A DNA stretch of 64,000 bases from Methylobacterium sp. Leaf108 (GCF_001423265.1 NZ_LMND01000001.1:620548-684547), one strand, 5' to 3'; shown: positions 1-9,911, counted from the stretch's first letter. The notes: a model not told the origin generated them from the letters alone. Program-made: numbers and translations.

Positions 1-1
1 C

Positions 2-1297
2 GGCTTCGCCCGCGCCACGGACGGCACCATCAACTTCTCCGAGATCACCGTCGATGTGAACGCGATCAAGCTCTACGACACCAACTCGGCCAGCGTTCAG
101 ACTGCCGCCACCGCCGCCCGGGTCACCGCCGGCCAGGCCCTCGTCGGAAAAATCGACCTGAGCGGCGGCCAGGGCGTCCGCTTTTCCATCGCCCTCGACG
201 GTGGTGCCGCCCAGGACATCGTCCTCGACCGGGCGAGCATGGCCGCCGCCGTCCCCGACCTCGCCGCCGTCGGGGCGCCGGACATCGTGCGCGGGATCAA
301 CAACCAGATCGCGGCCAACGCCGTGCTGCGGGGCCATGTCAGGGCCAGCCTCGACGATGACGGGCGCCTGACCTTCGAGACGACTGCGGCGGGCGGCGCC
401 AGGAGCCTCGCGATCGACCGGGCCGGCGTCGGGACGCCTGGGTCCGGGGGCAACCTCCTCGCCAACGGCGGCTTCGAGAGCGACCTGGCGGATTGGACGC
501 TCGGGGGCAACACGTCGCTCGTCTTCACGAACGGGACGGCGCACAGCGGCGCCAAGGGCCTCGCGATGGGGACGGTCGGTGGCAGCGCCGTCCTGAGCCG
601 GACCCTCGCGACGGTGCCCGGGGAGACCTACGTCATCGATTTCTGGCTCCGCAACGCCGGCGGGACGCCCAACCAGTTCAAGGTCTCCTGGGACAGCACG
701 GTACTCGCCTCGCACGTCGACGTGCCGGCCCAACCCTATACGCACTACCAGTTCACCGTGACGGCGAGCGCCACCACGTCAGCCCTGGCGTTCGAGGCGC
801 GCCAGGACCCCAGCTACTGGTATCTCGACGACATCGCCGTGACGACGTCGGGCGCCGACATCACGCTGGGGTTCGGGACCGGGGCCGCGGATCACCGAAC
901 CGGCCGTGGGACCGATGCGGTCGCCGGGGCTCGCAAGGGCATCCTCGACTCCCTCTCGGGCGGCACCTCGATCGACACCATCGACATCGGCGCCCTGCGC
1001 GGCACGGCGGGCGATGCCGCACTGAAGGCCGCGATCGCGCAGGTCGAGCGGGCGCTGGCCGAGGTGACGGACGCCGGCGCGAAGCTCGGGGCCGGCAAGA
1101 CCCGGATCGACGGGCAGAAGGCCTTCGTGGGCTCGCTCATGAAGGCCAACGAGCGCACCCTCGGCATCCTGGTCGATGCCGACATCGAGGAGGAATCGAC
1201 GAGGCTGAAGGCGCTTCAGACCCAGCAGCAGCTGGGCGTGCAATCCCTCGGCATCGCCAATTCGGCCAGCCAGGCGTTGCTCGCCCTGTTCCGGTGA
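2..1297 (+). CDS. Flagellin-like protein with inserted carbohydrate-binding-like domain (5' truncated)
   Basis: The gene is cut by the left window edge; the frame is open from base 2, and the GTG at 56 is probably not the real start. The last ~120 residues read like a flagellin C-terminal D0/D1 helix region: amphipathic helices, an invariant-looking 'DIEEESTRLKALQTQQQLG' segment and a terminal 'ALLALFR'. The N-terminal visible part resembles a flagellin D2-type beta domain. Between them, from about 452 to 850, lies a beta-sandwich-like insert starting 'NLLANGGFESDLADW' and ending 'WYLDDIAV', the signature of CBM4/9-like or similar jelly-roll domains. Flagellins form the extracellular filament, and the insert would sit in the surface-exposed hypervariable part. 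Flagellin identity is confident from the C-terminus; the sugar-binding role of the insert is inference. Confidence 0.8.
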   Translation, partial: GFARATDGTINFSEITVDVNAIKLYDTNSASVQTAATAARVTAGQALVGKIDLSGGQGVRFSIALDGGAAQDIVLDRASMAAAVPDLAAVGAPDIVRGINNQIAANAVLRGHVRASLDDDGRLTFETTAAGGARSLAIDRAGVGTPGSGGNLLANGGFESDLADWTLGGNTSLVFTNGTAHSGAKGLAMGTVGGSAVLSRTLATVPGETYVIDFWLRNAGGTPNQFKVSWDSTVLASHVDVPAQPYTHYQFTVTASATTSALAFEARQDPSYWYLDDIAVTTSGADITLGFGTGAADHRTGRGTDAVAGARKGILDSLSGGTSIDTIDIGALRGTAGDAALKAAIAQVERALAEVTDAGAKLGAGKTRIDGQKAFVGSLMKANERTLGILVDADIEEESTRLKALQTQQQLGVQSLGIANSASQALLALFR

Positions 1298-1381
1298 GCG
1301 GGCCAACGCTTCACCCGCCTCGGGATCCAGCGCCGTCAAGGGGGCGCACGACCGCTCGCGTGAGAGCGCAGTGGGCCGCCC

Positions 1382-3286
1382 TCAGATCTCGATTTCGGTG
1401 CCGACCTCCACCAGTTGCCGGGTCGGGATGCAGAACTGCGTACCGGTGCGCTCGGCGTTGCGCAGCAGGAACGCGAACACGTGCTCGCGCCAATGGGCCA
1501 TGCCGCGGCGGTCGCTCTTGGGGATGATGGTCTCGTGGCCGATGAAGATCGTCAGGTCGTCGAGGAAGGCGGCGTCGAGGTGGCCGCTCTCCACGGCGCA
1601 GCGCAGCCCGTCGGGAATCGAGGCCTCCTCCATGAAGCCGTAGCGCAGGACGACGCGGACGATCTCCGGCGACAGTGCCGCGATCTCGGCCCGGCGGGAG
1701 CGCGGCACCACCGGCTCCTCCTCGTAGCGGGCGGTGACGATGAGGACGCGCGCATGCAGCGCGTGGCTGCGCTCGACGAAGCGCGAGAGGTGGAGCGGAA
1801 TCCCGCTCGTGGCCGAGGACAGGAAGGCGGCGTTGCCGGGCAGGGCGATGGGCGGCGCGTGCCGCATGCGTTCGAGGAACGCGGGCTCGGGCTCGCGTAG
1901 AACCGTCCGGGCCTCCTCCACGAGGCCGTTGCCCTTGCGCCAGGTCAGCATCAGGAAGGCGACCGCGAAGGCCAGCGCCAGGGGAAACCAGCCACCCTCG
2001 AACAGCTTGACGCCGTTGGCGGCCAGGAACACCGCGTCGATGGCGAGGAAGAAGCCGTTGACCGCCAGCACCGCCACCGGGTTGAAGCCCCAGCGCAGGG
2101 CGACGAGGGCGGCCAGCAGCGTGGTGATCGCCATCAACGCCGAGACCGCGATGCCGTAGGCGCCCGCCAGCGCGTCCGAGGATTCGAACACCACCACCGC
2201 CGTCAGGGTGGCCGCCGCCAGGAGCCAGTTCACCACCGGCACGTAGATCTGGCCGCGCTCCTCGCGGGCGGTGTGGATCACCCGCATCGGCGGCAGGAAG
2301 CCGAGCTGAATCGACTGCTGAGTGAGCGAGAACACGCCCGAGATGATCGACTGCGAGGCGATCACCGTGGACACGGTCGCCAGGGCGATGAGCGGGTAGT
2401 GCGCCCAGTCCGGCGCGAGGCGGTAGAACGGGTTGGCGATGGCGTCGGGCTCGGCGAGCAGCAGCCCGCCCTGGCCGACGTAGTTGATCGTCAGGGCCGG
2501 CAGCACGAAGCCGAACCACGCGATCCGGATCGGCCGGGCGCCGAAATGGCCGAGGTCGGCGTACATCGCCTCGCCGCCGGTGACCGCCAGGAAGGCGGCG
2601 CCCAGCATCAGGAAGCTCACCTTCCAGCCCGCGAGCAGGACGTAGTCGATGGCGGCCATCGGGTTGAGGGCGGAGAGAATCTGCGGCGACTGCAGGATGC
2701 CGCCGATGCCGAGCAGCGCCAGCACCGAGAACCACACTACCATGACGGGCCCGAAGATGCGGCCGATGAAGGCCACGCCCTTGCTCTGGACGAGGAAGAG
2801 CCCGACCAGGATCGCCAGGGTGATCGGCACCACGAAGGGGCTCAGCCCCGGCGCGTCGACCTTGAGGCCCTCCACCGCGCTCAGCACCGAGATCGCCGGC
2901 GTGATGGCGCCGTCGCCGTAGAGGAGGGCGGCACCGACGAGGCCGGTGACGAGGATCAGCCCCTGCCAGGAGCCCGGCCTGGCATGGCGGGCGCCCAGCA
3001 GCGCCAGCATCGCGACGATGCCGCCCTCGCCGCGGTTGTCGGCGCGCAGGATCAGCACCGCGTACTTGAGGGAGACGATGAGGATCAGCGCCCAGACGAT
3101 CAGCGAGACCGCGCCGACGACGGCCGCGGCCTGGGGCGGCGCCCCGCCGGAGGCCGCCCGCACCGCCTCCTTGAAGGCGTAGAGCGGGCTCGTGCCGATG
3201 TCGCCGTAGACGATGCCGAGGGTGGCGAGCAGCACGGCCGGACCCGCGAGCCGAGGCTTCGCACCGGTGGAGGAGGAGTCGGTCAC
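1382..3286 (-). CDS. kup: Kup-type low-affinity potassium transporter
   Basis: Encodes a 634-residue K+ uptake permease of the KUP/HAK/KT family, which imports K+ with H+ across the inner membrane. The family signature GDIGTSPLYA lies at about residue 28, followed by about 12 hydrophobic segments and a hydrophilic C-terminal domain. The frame is open further upstream, through a GC-rich repeat, but the GTG at 3286 is preceded by a GGAG Shine–Dalgarno sequence and gives the normal family length, so I start there. It converges with the flagellin gene. No regulatory site was recognised. Confidence 0.93.
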   Translation of the reverse strand: MTDSSSTGAKPRLAGPAVLLATLGIVYGDIGTSPLYAFKEAVRAASGGAPPQAAAVVGAVSLIVWALILIVSLKYAVLILRADNRGEGGIVAMLALLGARHARPGSWQGLILVTGLVGAALLYGDGAITPAISVLSAVEGLKVDAPGLSPFVVPITLAILVGLFLVQSKGVAFIGRIFGPVMVVWFSVLALLGIGGILQSPQILSALNPMAAIDYVLLAGWKVSFLMLGAAFLAVTGGEAMYADLGHFGARPIRIAWFGFVLPALTINYVGQGGLLLAEPDAIANPFYRLAPDWAHYPLIALATVSTVIASQSIISGVFSLTQQSIQLGFLPPMRVIHTAREERGQIYVPVVNWLLAAATLTAVVVFESSDALAGAYGIAVSALMAITTLLAALVALRWGFNPVAVLAVNGFFLAIDAVFLAANGVKLFEGGWFPLALAFAVAFLMLTWRKGNGLVEEARTVLREPEPAFLERMRHAPPIALPGNAAFLSSATSGIPLHLSRFVERSHALHARVLIVTARYEEEPVVPRSRRAEIAALSPEIVRVVLRYGFMEEASIPDGLRCAVESGHLDAAFLDDLTIFIGHETIIPKSDRRGMAHWREHVFAFLLRNAERTGTQFCIPTRQLVEVGTEIEI

Positions 3287-3400
3287 GGGCAGCGCTCCGG
3301 TCGTCGTCGATCCGTGCGGATACAACGCAGGATCGACGACGCCCGGCGAGGAAAATCTGCGCGGCGGAGGGCCGGAGTCACCGATTTTTCGAGCGGCGTC

Positions 3401-3510
3401 CCTTTCCCCTCGCGGGGAGGGGTTCGCGGTGGGGGTGGCCGGGCGACCCTCGGTCAGGGCCCCGCGGAACCAACCCCGGCCCCGCAAGGGGAAGGGGAAG
3501 GGGAAGAGGA
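3401..3510. repeat. R1 dispersed GC-rich inverted-repeat element, copy a
   Basis: A pyrimidine-rich arm (CCTTTCCCCTCGCGGGGAGG) is followed by GGTGGGGGTGG and then by a complementary purine-rich arm ending in AAGGGGAAGGGG. The same layout recurs at about 9753–9858 and 45928–46036. It fills most of the 306-base gap between kup and bioD. I see no gene in the rest of that gap. Confidence 0.7.
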
Positions 3511-3592
3511 AGCGAAGTGCGTTCCGTTCGCAGGCGACGACGCCACTCGTCGGGACATCCGAGCAGGGACGTGGGCCGCCTGGCTGTCGCCG

Positions 3593-4267
3593 TCACACCA
3601 GCGCCAGGAGCCCCGCCGGACATGCCGCACCGCGCGCCAGGGCCAGCACCGGCACGCCGCCGGCATGGCGGGCGATCGACCCGGCCACCGTCTCCACGGG
3701 GACCGGCGCCTCCTCGCTCTCGCAGACCACCGCGCAGGCGAGGCGCATGCCGCGCCCGCGCAGGGTCTCGATCGCCGTGAGGGCGTGGCTGATGGCGCCG
3801 AGGTAGGAGCCGGCGACGAGGACGGCCGGCAGGTCGAGGGCCGTCAGCCAGTCGAGGCCGGTGGCCTCGGGCGTGACCGGGCTCATCACCCCGCCGACCC
3901 CTTCGATCAGCACCGTGGTGCCGTCTGGTGCCTCGGCGATCCGGCCCCGGCACCAGGCGACGAGGTCGTCCAGCGCCAAATGCCGGCCCTCGCGGGCGGC
4001 GGCGAGATCGGGGGCGAGGGGAGCCGCGAACCGCCAGGGCGAACAGGCCGCCACCGTCTCGGGCGTCACCGGCAACCCTTGCGCGGCCAGCAGGACGGCG
4101 GTGTCGCTCGACGCGAACGCCGGATCGTCGAGGGGCGCGACCCCGCTGGCGACGGGCTTGAGCGTGAGGACGCCGCGTCCCGCGTCCCGCAGGCCCCGCG
4201 TGAGGGCGGCGGTGAGATAGGTCTTGCCGATCCCGGTGCCGGCACCGGCGACGAAGACGGCCGTCAC
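3593..4267 (-). CDS. bioD: Dethiobiotin synthetase
   Basis: BioD closes the ureido ring of dethiobiotin from 7,8-diaminononanoate, CO2 and ATP in biotin synthesis. The 224-residue protein opens with the family P-loop GAGTGIGKT (residues 8–16) and has the EGVGGVMSP segment typical of BioD. The start is the GTG at 4265–4267, which overlaps the stop codon of the upstream fpr gene by three bases (GTGA), so the two are translationally coupled. No bioA, bioB or bioF is adjacent. An R1 repeat lies downstream. Confidence 0.93.
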   Translation of the reverse strand: MTAVFVAGAGTGIGKTYLTAALTRGLRDAGRGVLTLKPVASGVAPLDDPAFASSDTAVLLAAQGLPVTPETVAACSPWRFAAPLAPDLAAAREGRHLALDDLVAWCRGRIAEAPDGTTVLIEGVGGVMSPVTPEATGLDWLTALDLPAVLVAGSYLGAISHALTAIETLRGRGMRLACAVVCESEEAPVPVETVAGSIARHAGGVPVLALARGAACPAGLLALV

Positions 4268-5037
4268 TTCTCGACGAAGGCCTTCTCGATCACGTAGTGC
4301 CCGGCCTCGCCGTGGTTGCCCTCCTCGTAGCCGCCCTCGGTGAGGAGCGTCCGGGTGTCGCGGATCATGTCCGGCGAGCCGCAGAGCATGAAGCGGTCGG
4401 TCTCCACCGACATCGGCGGCAGGCCGATATCGGCGAACAGCTTGCCCGAGGTCATCAGGTCGGTGATGCGGCCGCGGTTGCGGAACGGCTCGCGGGTGAC
4501 GGTGGGGTAGTAGATCAGCTGCGCCGCGATGGTATCGCCGAGGAATTCGTGGTTGGGCAGCTCCTGCGTGATGGTCTCGCCATAGGCGAGCTCCTGCACC
4601 TGCCGGCAGCCGTGGACCAGCACGACCTTCTCGAAGCGGTCGTAGGTCTCGGGGTCCTTGATGATCGACATGAAGGGGGCGAGCCCGGTGCCGGTGCCGA
4701 GGAGGTAGAGGTGCCGGCCGGGCATCAGGTTGTCGAGCACCAGGGTGCCGGTGGACTTCTTGCCGACGATGATCGGGTCGCCGACCTTGAGGTGCTGCAG
4801 CTTCGAGGTGAGCGGGCCGTTGGGCACCTTGATCGAGAAGAACTCCAGCTCTTCCTCGTAATTGGCCGAGACGACGCTGTAGGCGCGCAGGAGCGGGCGC
4901 CCCTCGACCTCGATGCCGATCATCACGAACTCGCCGTTGCGGAAGCGGAAGGCGGGATCGCGCGTGGTGCGGAAGGAGAACAGCGTGTCCGTCCAGTGAC
5001 GGACACTCAGCACGCGCTCCTCGTTGAACTTGCTCAT
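4264..5037 (-). CDS. fpr: Ferredoxin–NADP+ reductase
   Basis: A 257-residue bacterial-type FAD enzyme that exchanges electrons between NADPH and ferredoxin or flavodoxin. The FAD-binding RAYS motif, the NADP-binding GTGTGLAPF loop and the CGSPDM motif are all present, and the C-terminus ends in AFVEK like the Rhodobacter-type enzymes. It is the first gene of a two-gene unit with bioD. This coupling makes sense if it helps reduce a flavodoxin or ferredoxin used by biotin synthase, but that is inference. Confidence 0.94.
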   Translation of the reverse strand: MSKFNEERVLSVRHWTDTLFSFRTTRDPAFRFRNGEFVMIGIEVEGRPLLRAYSVVSANYEEELEFFSIKVPNGPLTSKLQHLKVGDPIIVGKKSTGTLVLDNLMPGRHLYLLGTGTGLAPFMSIIKDPETYDRFEKVVLVHGCRQVQELAYGETITQELPNHEFLGDTIAAQLIYYPTVTREPFRNRGRITDLMTSGKLFADIGLPPMSVETDRFMLCGSPDMIRDTRTLLTEGGYEEGNHGEAGHYVIEKAFVEK

Positions 5038-5507
5038 CGGCAGACCGGTCCCACACCCTATACTGTGTCGTGGCGTCTTTTCGCAGGTGCGAGGGGCACG
5101 TCAAGCCGGGCCTGCGTCGCATTCGGGCCAGGCATGTCCGGATCGGTCGCCGTTCCGGGCGGCGAGGGCATCGCCCCGTGCGCCCGCGTCGCTCCGGAGA
5201 GTGGACCGGAGGGGCCGGCCACACCATATGCGTGGGAGCCCCGGTCGGGTCGCAGGGCCGGTTCCCGGGGATCGGGGCTGCGGCTCGATCCTTGCGCCCG
5301 CCTCGGCTAAGAGCCACAGACGACATCCCCCGCCGTGCTGCCAGCGTCGGTGGGACTTTCCTCGGACGAGGAGCGTTTCGTGAAGGGTCCGGCGCACGCG
5401 AGGGTGCGGACGTCGGGGTTCGATCATGGTGCCGGGATCCCGGGGCGGGATCTCGAACGGGCGCGACACGCGCGGGACAACAGCTGACGGCCACGAACGG
5501 ATCGGTG
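5038..5507. other. Gene-free divergent intergenic region
   Basis: About 470 bases between the divergently oriented fpr and the timA-like gene. The short ORFs here have no recognisable content and skewed arginine/proline composition. A weak -10-like TATAGG can be read on the minus strand near 5060, without a convincing -35. I recognise no RNA gene or repeat. Confidence 0.5.
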
Positions 5508-6218
5508 ATGCAGGATTCTCTCGACGCGACGACCCTGATCTTCCTCGCGCTTGCGGTGTTCGTGATCTGGCGCCTGCGCTCGGTGCTGGGCCAGAAGACG
5601 GGCACGGAACGCTCGCCGTTCAAGCCGGTGGATCGCAACCAGACGCCCGCCGCCCGCAAGGAGGGCGACAACGTCGTCCGCCTTCCGGGCGCCGACCGGG
5701 CGGCTCCCCCGGCGCAGGCGGCGGCCGCGCCGCGGGACTGGCGCGGCATCGCCGAGCCCGGTTCGGCGGTGGCCGGCGGCCTCGAGGCGGTGCTGCAGGT
5801 GGAGCCGGGCTTCGACCCACGCGCCTTCCTCGACGGCGCCCGCAGCGCCTACGAGGCCATCGTGATCGCCTTCGCCAAGGGCGACCGCAAGACCCTGCGG
5901 ATGCTGCTGTCGCGGGAGGTCTGCGAGGGTTTCGAACGGGAGATCACCGAGCGCGAGGCCCGTCGCCACGTCCTGGAGACCACCTTCGTCTCCCTCGACA
6001 AGGCAGAGATCGTCGCCGTCGAGGTGAACAACCGCGTCGCCCAGATCACCGTGCGCTTCCTGTCGCACCTGATCACCGCCACCCGCGATGCCGACGGCAA
6101 GGTCGTGGACGGCAGCGCCGAGGCGGTGGTCGAGGTTCCCGACGTGTGGACCTTCGCCCGGACGCTCGGCGGGCGCGACCCGAACTGGCAGCTCGTCGCC
6201 ACGGAAGCGGGCGCCTGA
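5508..6218 (+). CDS. Tim44/TimA-family membrane-anchored adaptor
   Basis: The 236-residue product has one N-terminal transmembrane helix (residues ~9–25, ATLIFLALAVFVIWRL), a basic/proline-rich linker and a C-terminal Tim44-like domain (from about residue 100, FLDGARSAYEAIVIAFAKGD). Proteins of this family in alphaproteobacteria are inner-membrane adaptors resembling the mitochondrial import subunit Tim44. In relatives the gene sits between fxsA/secB and mltA; here mltA and an Smr gene follow directly, 9 bases downstream, which supports the assignment. The ATG at 5508 is the start because it precedes the membrane helix. Confidence 0.88.
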   Translation: MQDSLDATTLIFLALAVFVIWRLRSVLGQKTGTERSPFKPVDRNQTPAARKEGDNVVRLPGADRAAPPAQAAAAPRDWRGIAEPGSAVAGGLEAVLQVEPGFDPRAFLDGARSAYEAIVIAFAKGDRKTLRMLLSREVCEGFEREITEREARRHVLETTFVSLDKAEIVAVEVNNRVAQITVRFLSHLITATRDADGKVVDGSAEAVVEVPDVWTFARTLGGRDPNWQLVATEAGA

Positions 6219-6227
6219 CCCTTCCCC

Positions 6228-7427
6228 GTGGCCGGACCGTCTCAGCCTCTCCTCGCCGGGATCGTCCTCTCCCTGGTCTCCTGCGCCCCCGCCGCCGCGC
6301 AGACGCGCGTCGGTGATGCCGTGCTCGAACCCGTGGCCGCATCGAGCCTGCCGGGCTTCCCCGGCACCGACGCGGCACCCGCCCTCGACCATTTCCGCCG
6401 CAGCTGCGCCGCCGACCCGGTGCCCGTCGCCGCCACAGTGCAGGGCGACCCCGAGGCCCTCGCCGCCGCCTGCCGCAGGGCGCAGGACGTGGTGCCCGAG
6501 GGCGCGGCCGCGTTCTTCTCTGAGGCCTTCGACGCCTACCGCATCCTGCGGACCGACGGGCAGGGCGGTCAGCGCAAGGCCGGTTTCCTCACCGGCTATT
6601 TCGAACCCGAACTGACGGGCTCGCTCACGCCGAGCGCCGACTTCCCGACCCCGGTGCTCGCCCGCCCCGACGACCTCGTCAGCCTCCAGCCCGGCGAGAC
6701 CCTGCCGGGCCTCGACCCGGCCCTGCGGGCCGGGCGGCGGGGCGCGCAGGGGTTCGAGCCCTATCCCGACCGGGCCGCCATCGAGGACGGGGCGCTGGGC
6801 GGCCTCGCCCGGCCGCTCCTCTACCTGCGCGACCCCGTCGACCTCTTCGTGCTCCAGGTCCAGGGCTCGGGGCGGGTACGTCTGCCCGACGGCGGCGCCG
6901 TGCGGGTGCTCTACGACGGCCGCAACGGCCGGCCCTACACCTCCATCGGCAAGCGCATCGTCGCCGAGGGCCATCTGCCGCTCGAGGGGTTGACGCTCGC
7001 CCGCTGGACCGGCTGGCTGCGGGCCAACCCCGAGACGGCACGCCGGCTGATGCGCGCCAACGCCTCCTACATCTTCTTCCGCCTGAGCCCGGTGGCCGAC
7101 CCCGGCTTCGGCCCGCCCGGAGCGGCGGGCGTGCCGCTGGTGCCGGGCCGCAGCCTGGCGGTGGACGCCACCCTGTGGCGCTACGGATTGCCGTTCTGGC
7201 TGGAAGGCCCGCTGCCGGGAGGCACCGCCCCCGGCCGCCTCGTGGTGGCGGCCGACACCGGCTCGGCCATCGTCGGACCGGCGCGGGGCGACCTCTACCT
7301 CGGCACCGGGGAGGCCGCGGGCGTCGCCGCCGGCAACCTGCGCGACGCCGTGGGCTTCGTGGTCTTCCTGCCCAAACCTTCGCCCAAACCCTCGTCCGAC
7401 ACCCCGCCGAAGTCCCCTCGGCCATGA
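6228..7427 (+). CDS. mltA: Membrane-bound lytic murein transglycosylase A
   Basis: Cleaves the MurNAc–GlcNAc bond of peptidoglycan, forming 1,6-anhydro ends. The 399-residue protein starts with a Sec-like signal (LLAGIVLSLVSCAPAAAQ), carries the MltA barrel (FLTGYFEPELTG near residue 125) and ends with the 3D domain, whose conserved DTGSAI and GDLYLGTGEAA stretches hold the catalytic Asp region. The GTG at 6228 is the only start that keeps the signal, though no clear ribosome binding site precedes it. The C-terminal tail is low-complexity ([18 protein letters not shown]). Its stop overlaps the next start (ATGA). Confidence 0.92.
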   Translation: MAGPSQPLLAGIVLSLVSCAPAAAQTRVGDAVLEPVAASSLPGFPGTDAAPALDHFRRSCAADPVPVAATVQGDPEALAAACRRAQDVVPEGAAAFFSEAFDAYRILRTDGQGGQRKAGFLTGYFEPELTGSLTPSADFPTPVLARPDDLVSLQPGETLPGLDPALRAGRRGAQGFEPYPDRAAIEDGALGGLARPLLYLRDPVDLFVLQVQGSGRVRLPDGGAVRVLYDGRNGRPYTSIGKRIVAEGHLPLEGLTLARWTGWLRANPETARRLMRANASYIFFRLSPVADPGFGPPGAAGVPLVPGRSLAVDATLWRYGLPFWLEGPLPGGTAPGRLVVAADTGSAIVGPARGDLYLGTGEAAGVAAGNLRDAVGFVVFLPKPSPKPSSDTPPKSPRP

Positions 7428-8104
7428 GGCCGCCCCGCCGCCCCCGTCCCCTCACCGGCGAGGAGGCCAGCCTGTGGAACGCCGTCGCCCGGCTGATCAC
7501 GCCGCTGCAGGGCAAGGCCGTGCAGGGCAAGCTGCTTCACGGCAAGATGGTCTCGGGCAAAATGGTCTCGGGCAAGGCGACCCCGGGCAAGACCGTCTCG
7601 GGAACAGCGCCTCGCGGCGAGGCCCCGCCGGCCGAGGCGCGGCCGGTGTCCCCGGTGAAGGTCGCGCCGCCCCCGCCCCAGCCGCGGCAGAAGCGCGTCG
7701 CGGTGAAGCCGACGCCCCCGCCCGCGGCGCCCGCGCCGGTGGCGAGGCCGATCCCGCCACCGGCCCCCGGCCTGGAGCGGCGCACCCGTCTCGCCCTGCG
7801 CCGGGGGGCGCTCCAGGTCGACGCCCGCATCGATCTGCACGGCCTGTACCAGGCCCAGGCCCACGGGGCGCTGGTCGGCTTCCTGATGCGGGCCCAGGCC
7901 TCCGGGCACACCCACATCCTCGTGGTCACCGGCAAGGGCGGTCCCTCCTACGACGACGCCTTTTCCGAGCGCGGCGTGCTGCGCCGCTCCGTTCCCCACT
8001 GGCTGCGGGCACCGGAGTTGCGCGGCGTCGTCCTCGGCTTCGAGGAGGCCGCCCGCCACCACGGCGGGGCAGGGGCCTTGTACGTCCGGCTGAAACGACG
8101 CTGA
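7424..8104 (+). CDS. Smr-domain protein with Gly-Lys repeat linker
   Basis: The 226-residue product has a C-terminal Smr (MutS2-related) domain from about residue 135, with the family motifs IDLHGL and VVTGKGG. Smr domains are nucleic-acid endonuclease or binding modules. The first 130 residues are low-complexity: about eight repeats of a five- to six-residue GK-x-V-S/Q unit (residues ~29–60), followed by a proline-rich linker. It is coupled to mltA by an ATGA overlap, an order seen in related genomes. The Smr assignment is firm; the function of the repeat is unknown. Confidence 0.88.
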   Translation: MRPPRRPRPLTGEEASLWNAVARLITPLQGKAVQGKLLHGKMVSGKMVSGKATPGKTVSGTAPRGEAPPAEARPVSPVKVAPPPPQPRQKRVAVKPTPPPAAPAPVARPIPPPAPGLERRTRLALRRGALQVDARIDLHGLYQAQAHGALVGFLMRAQASGHTHILVVTGKGGPSYDDAFSERGVLRRSVPHWLRAPELRGVVLGFEEAARHHGGAGALYVRLKRR

Positions 8105-8345
8105 CGGGGACTTGAGCGGCAGCTCGAATCGCGGTACGCACAGCTCCCTCCGGTCTATGCCGAGATGTATCCCGCGAGCCCCAGAGGCCACCGCAGGCGA
8201 TGCGCGGACCCAGAGTGGTCCGATGAACCGCGCCGAACCGGCGCTCGGCACCTCCCCGAACCATCCTTCTTCCGTGTTGCGCGTAGCCTCTGTCGGTCGT
8301 CCCCTCCCAGTCGGGTTTTCCCGTCCCAATCGGCTCTCGATTCCC

Positions 8346-9683
8346 ATGACCTCACACACCGATGCCCTCATTCCCGCGGAACCGCAGGCCGAGGGCGCCG
8401 TCATCGCCCTCGACGCCCATCGCGAGGTCAAGCTCCAGGACCTCAAGTCCAAGACGCCCACCGACCTGATCGCCTTCGCCGAGGAGGTCGAGGTCGAGAA
8501 CGCCTCCACCATGCGCAAGCAGGAGCTGATGTTCTCGATCCTGAAGCAGCTGGCGGCCAAGGAGGTCGAGATCATCGGCGCCGGCACCGTCGAGGTGCTG
8601 CAGGACGGGTTCGGCTTCCTGCGCTCGTCGGAGTCGAACTACCTGCCGGGGCCGGACGACATCTACATCTCGCCGACCCAGATCCGCCGCTTCGGCCTAC
8701 GCACCGGCGACACCGTCGAGGGCCCGATCCGCGGCCCCAAGGACGGCGAGCGCTATTTCGCGCTGCTCAAGGTGAACACGATCAACTTCGAGAACCCGGA
8801 GAAGATCAAGCACAAGGTCCACTTCGACAACCTGACGCCGCTGTTCCCGACCCAGCGCTTCAAGCTCGAACTGGACGCTCCGCCCAAGAAGGATTTCAGC
8901 CCTCGGATCATCGACATCGTCGCTCCCATCGGCAAGGGCCAGCGTGCCCTGATCGTGGCGCCGCCGCGCACCGGCAAGACCGTGCTGATGCAGAACATCG
9001 CGCAGTCGATCACCATCAACCACCCGGAGTGCTACCTCATCGTGCTGCTCATCGACGAGCGCCCGGAGGAGGTCACCGACATGATCCGCTCGGTGAAGGG
9101 CGAGGTCATCGCCTCGACCTTCGACGAGCCGGCCACCCGCCACGTCCAGGTCGCCGAGATGGTGATCGAGAAGGCCAAGCGCCTCGTCGAGCACGGCCGC
9201 GACGTGGTCATCCTGCTCGATTCGATCACCCGTCTCGGCCGCGCCTACAACACCGTCGTGCCGTCGTCGGGCAAGGTGCTCACCGGCGGCGTCGACGCGA
9301 ACGCGCTGCAGCGCCCCAAGCGCTTCTTCGGTGCGGCCCGCAACATCGAGGAGGGCGGTTCGCTCTCGATCATCGCCACCGCGCTCATCGACACCGGTTC
9401 GCGCATGGACGAGGTGATCTTCGAGGAGTTCAAGGGCACCGGCAACTCGGAGATCATCCTGGACCGCAAGGTCTCGGACAAGCGCATCTTCCCGGCCATC
9501 GACATCACCCGCTCGGGCACCCGCAAGGAAGAGCTGCTGGTGGCGCCCGATTCCCTCAAGAAGACCTACGTGCTGCGCCGCATCCTCAACCCGATGGGCG
9601 TCACCGATGCCATCGAGTTCCTCATGGACAAGCTGCGCCAGACCAAGAGCAACAACGACTTCTTCGACTCGATGAACACGTAA
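8346..9683 (+). CDS. rho: Transcription termination factor Rho
   Basis: Hexameric RNA-dependent ATPase that releases transcripts at Rho-dependent terminators. The 445-residue protein has the N-terminal Rho helical and cold-shock RNA-binding domains ([20 protein letters not shown], about residues 88–107), the P-loop APPRTGKT (205–212), Walker B (DVVILLD) and the Q/R-loop region. The open frame extends upstream to 8112, but the ATG at 8346 gives a family-like N-terminus. It precedes mnmE as in many alphaproteobacteria. Confidence 0.97.
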   Translation: MTSHTDALIPAEPQAEGAVIALDAHREVKLQDLKSKTPTDLIAFAEEVEVENASTMRKQELMFSILKQLAAKEVEIIGAGTVEVLQDGFGFLRSSESNYLPGPDDIYISPTQIRRFGLRTGDTVEGPIRGPKDGERYFALLKVNTINFENPEKIKHKVHFDNLTPLFPTQRFKLELDAPPKKDFSPRIIDIVAPIGKGQRALIVAPPRTGKTVLMQNIAQSITINHPECYLIVLLIDERPEEVTDMIRSVKGEVIASTFDEPATRHVQVAEMVIEKAKRLVEHGRDVVILLDSITRLGRAYNTVVPSSGKVLTGGVDANALQRPKRFFGAARNIEEGGSLSIIATALIDTGSRMDEVIFEEFKGTGNSEIILDRKVSDKRIFPAIDITRSGTRKEELLVAPDSLKKTYVLRRILNPMGVTDAIEFLMDKLRQTKSNNDFFDSMNT

Positions 9684-9752
9684 GATGGACTAAATCCCTG
9701 GTGAAATTGAACGCTTTCGCAGGGAAAATAGATCGTTAGCCGGTCGAAGGAG

Positions 9753-9858
9753 CTCTCCCTCCCATCCGGGGAGGATTAGGGGGTGGGGGTGGTTCGGCCG
9801 GCCTGCGCGACAGGGTCGCCTAGCCGCGCCGCCTCCGACGCCTCCCCGCAAGGGGGCA
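9753..9858. repeat. R1 dispersed GC-rich inverted-repeat element, copy b
   Basis: It has the same organisation as the copy at 3401: a CT-rich arm with CCGGGGAGG, the GGGGGTGGGGGTGG tract, then a CCTCCCCGCAAGGGGG arm. It lies in the rho–mnmE gap and is read through by the open frame upstream of the true mnmE start. Confidence 0.7.
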
Positions 9859-9911
9859 ATCGGGGCAGGAGACGAAGCCCGACGGTTCATCCCTCCGACC
9901 GAAGCCGCGCC

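Noticed and set aside
3287..3487. Upstream extension of kup with PSPRGE-like sequence
   Set aside because: The extension translates the R1 repeat; a GTG with a ribosome binding site at 3286 gives the normal length.
9694..9722. Hairpin after rho as its terminator
   Set aside because: A bulged 10-pair stem can be drawn, but it is followed by AAAAT rather than a T-run on the coding strand.
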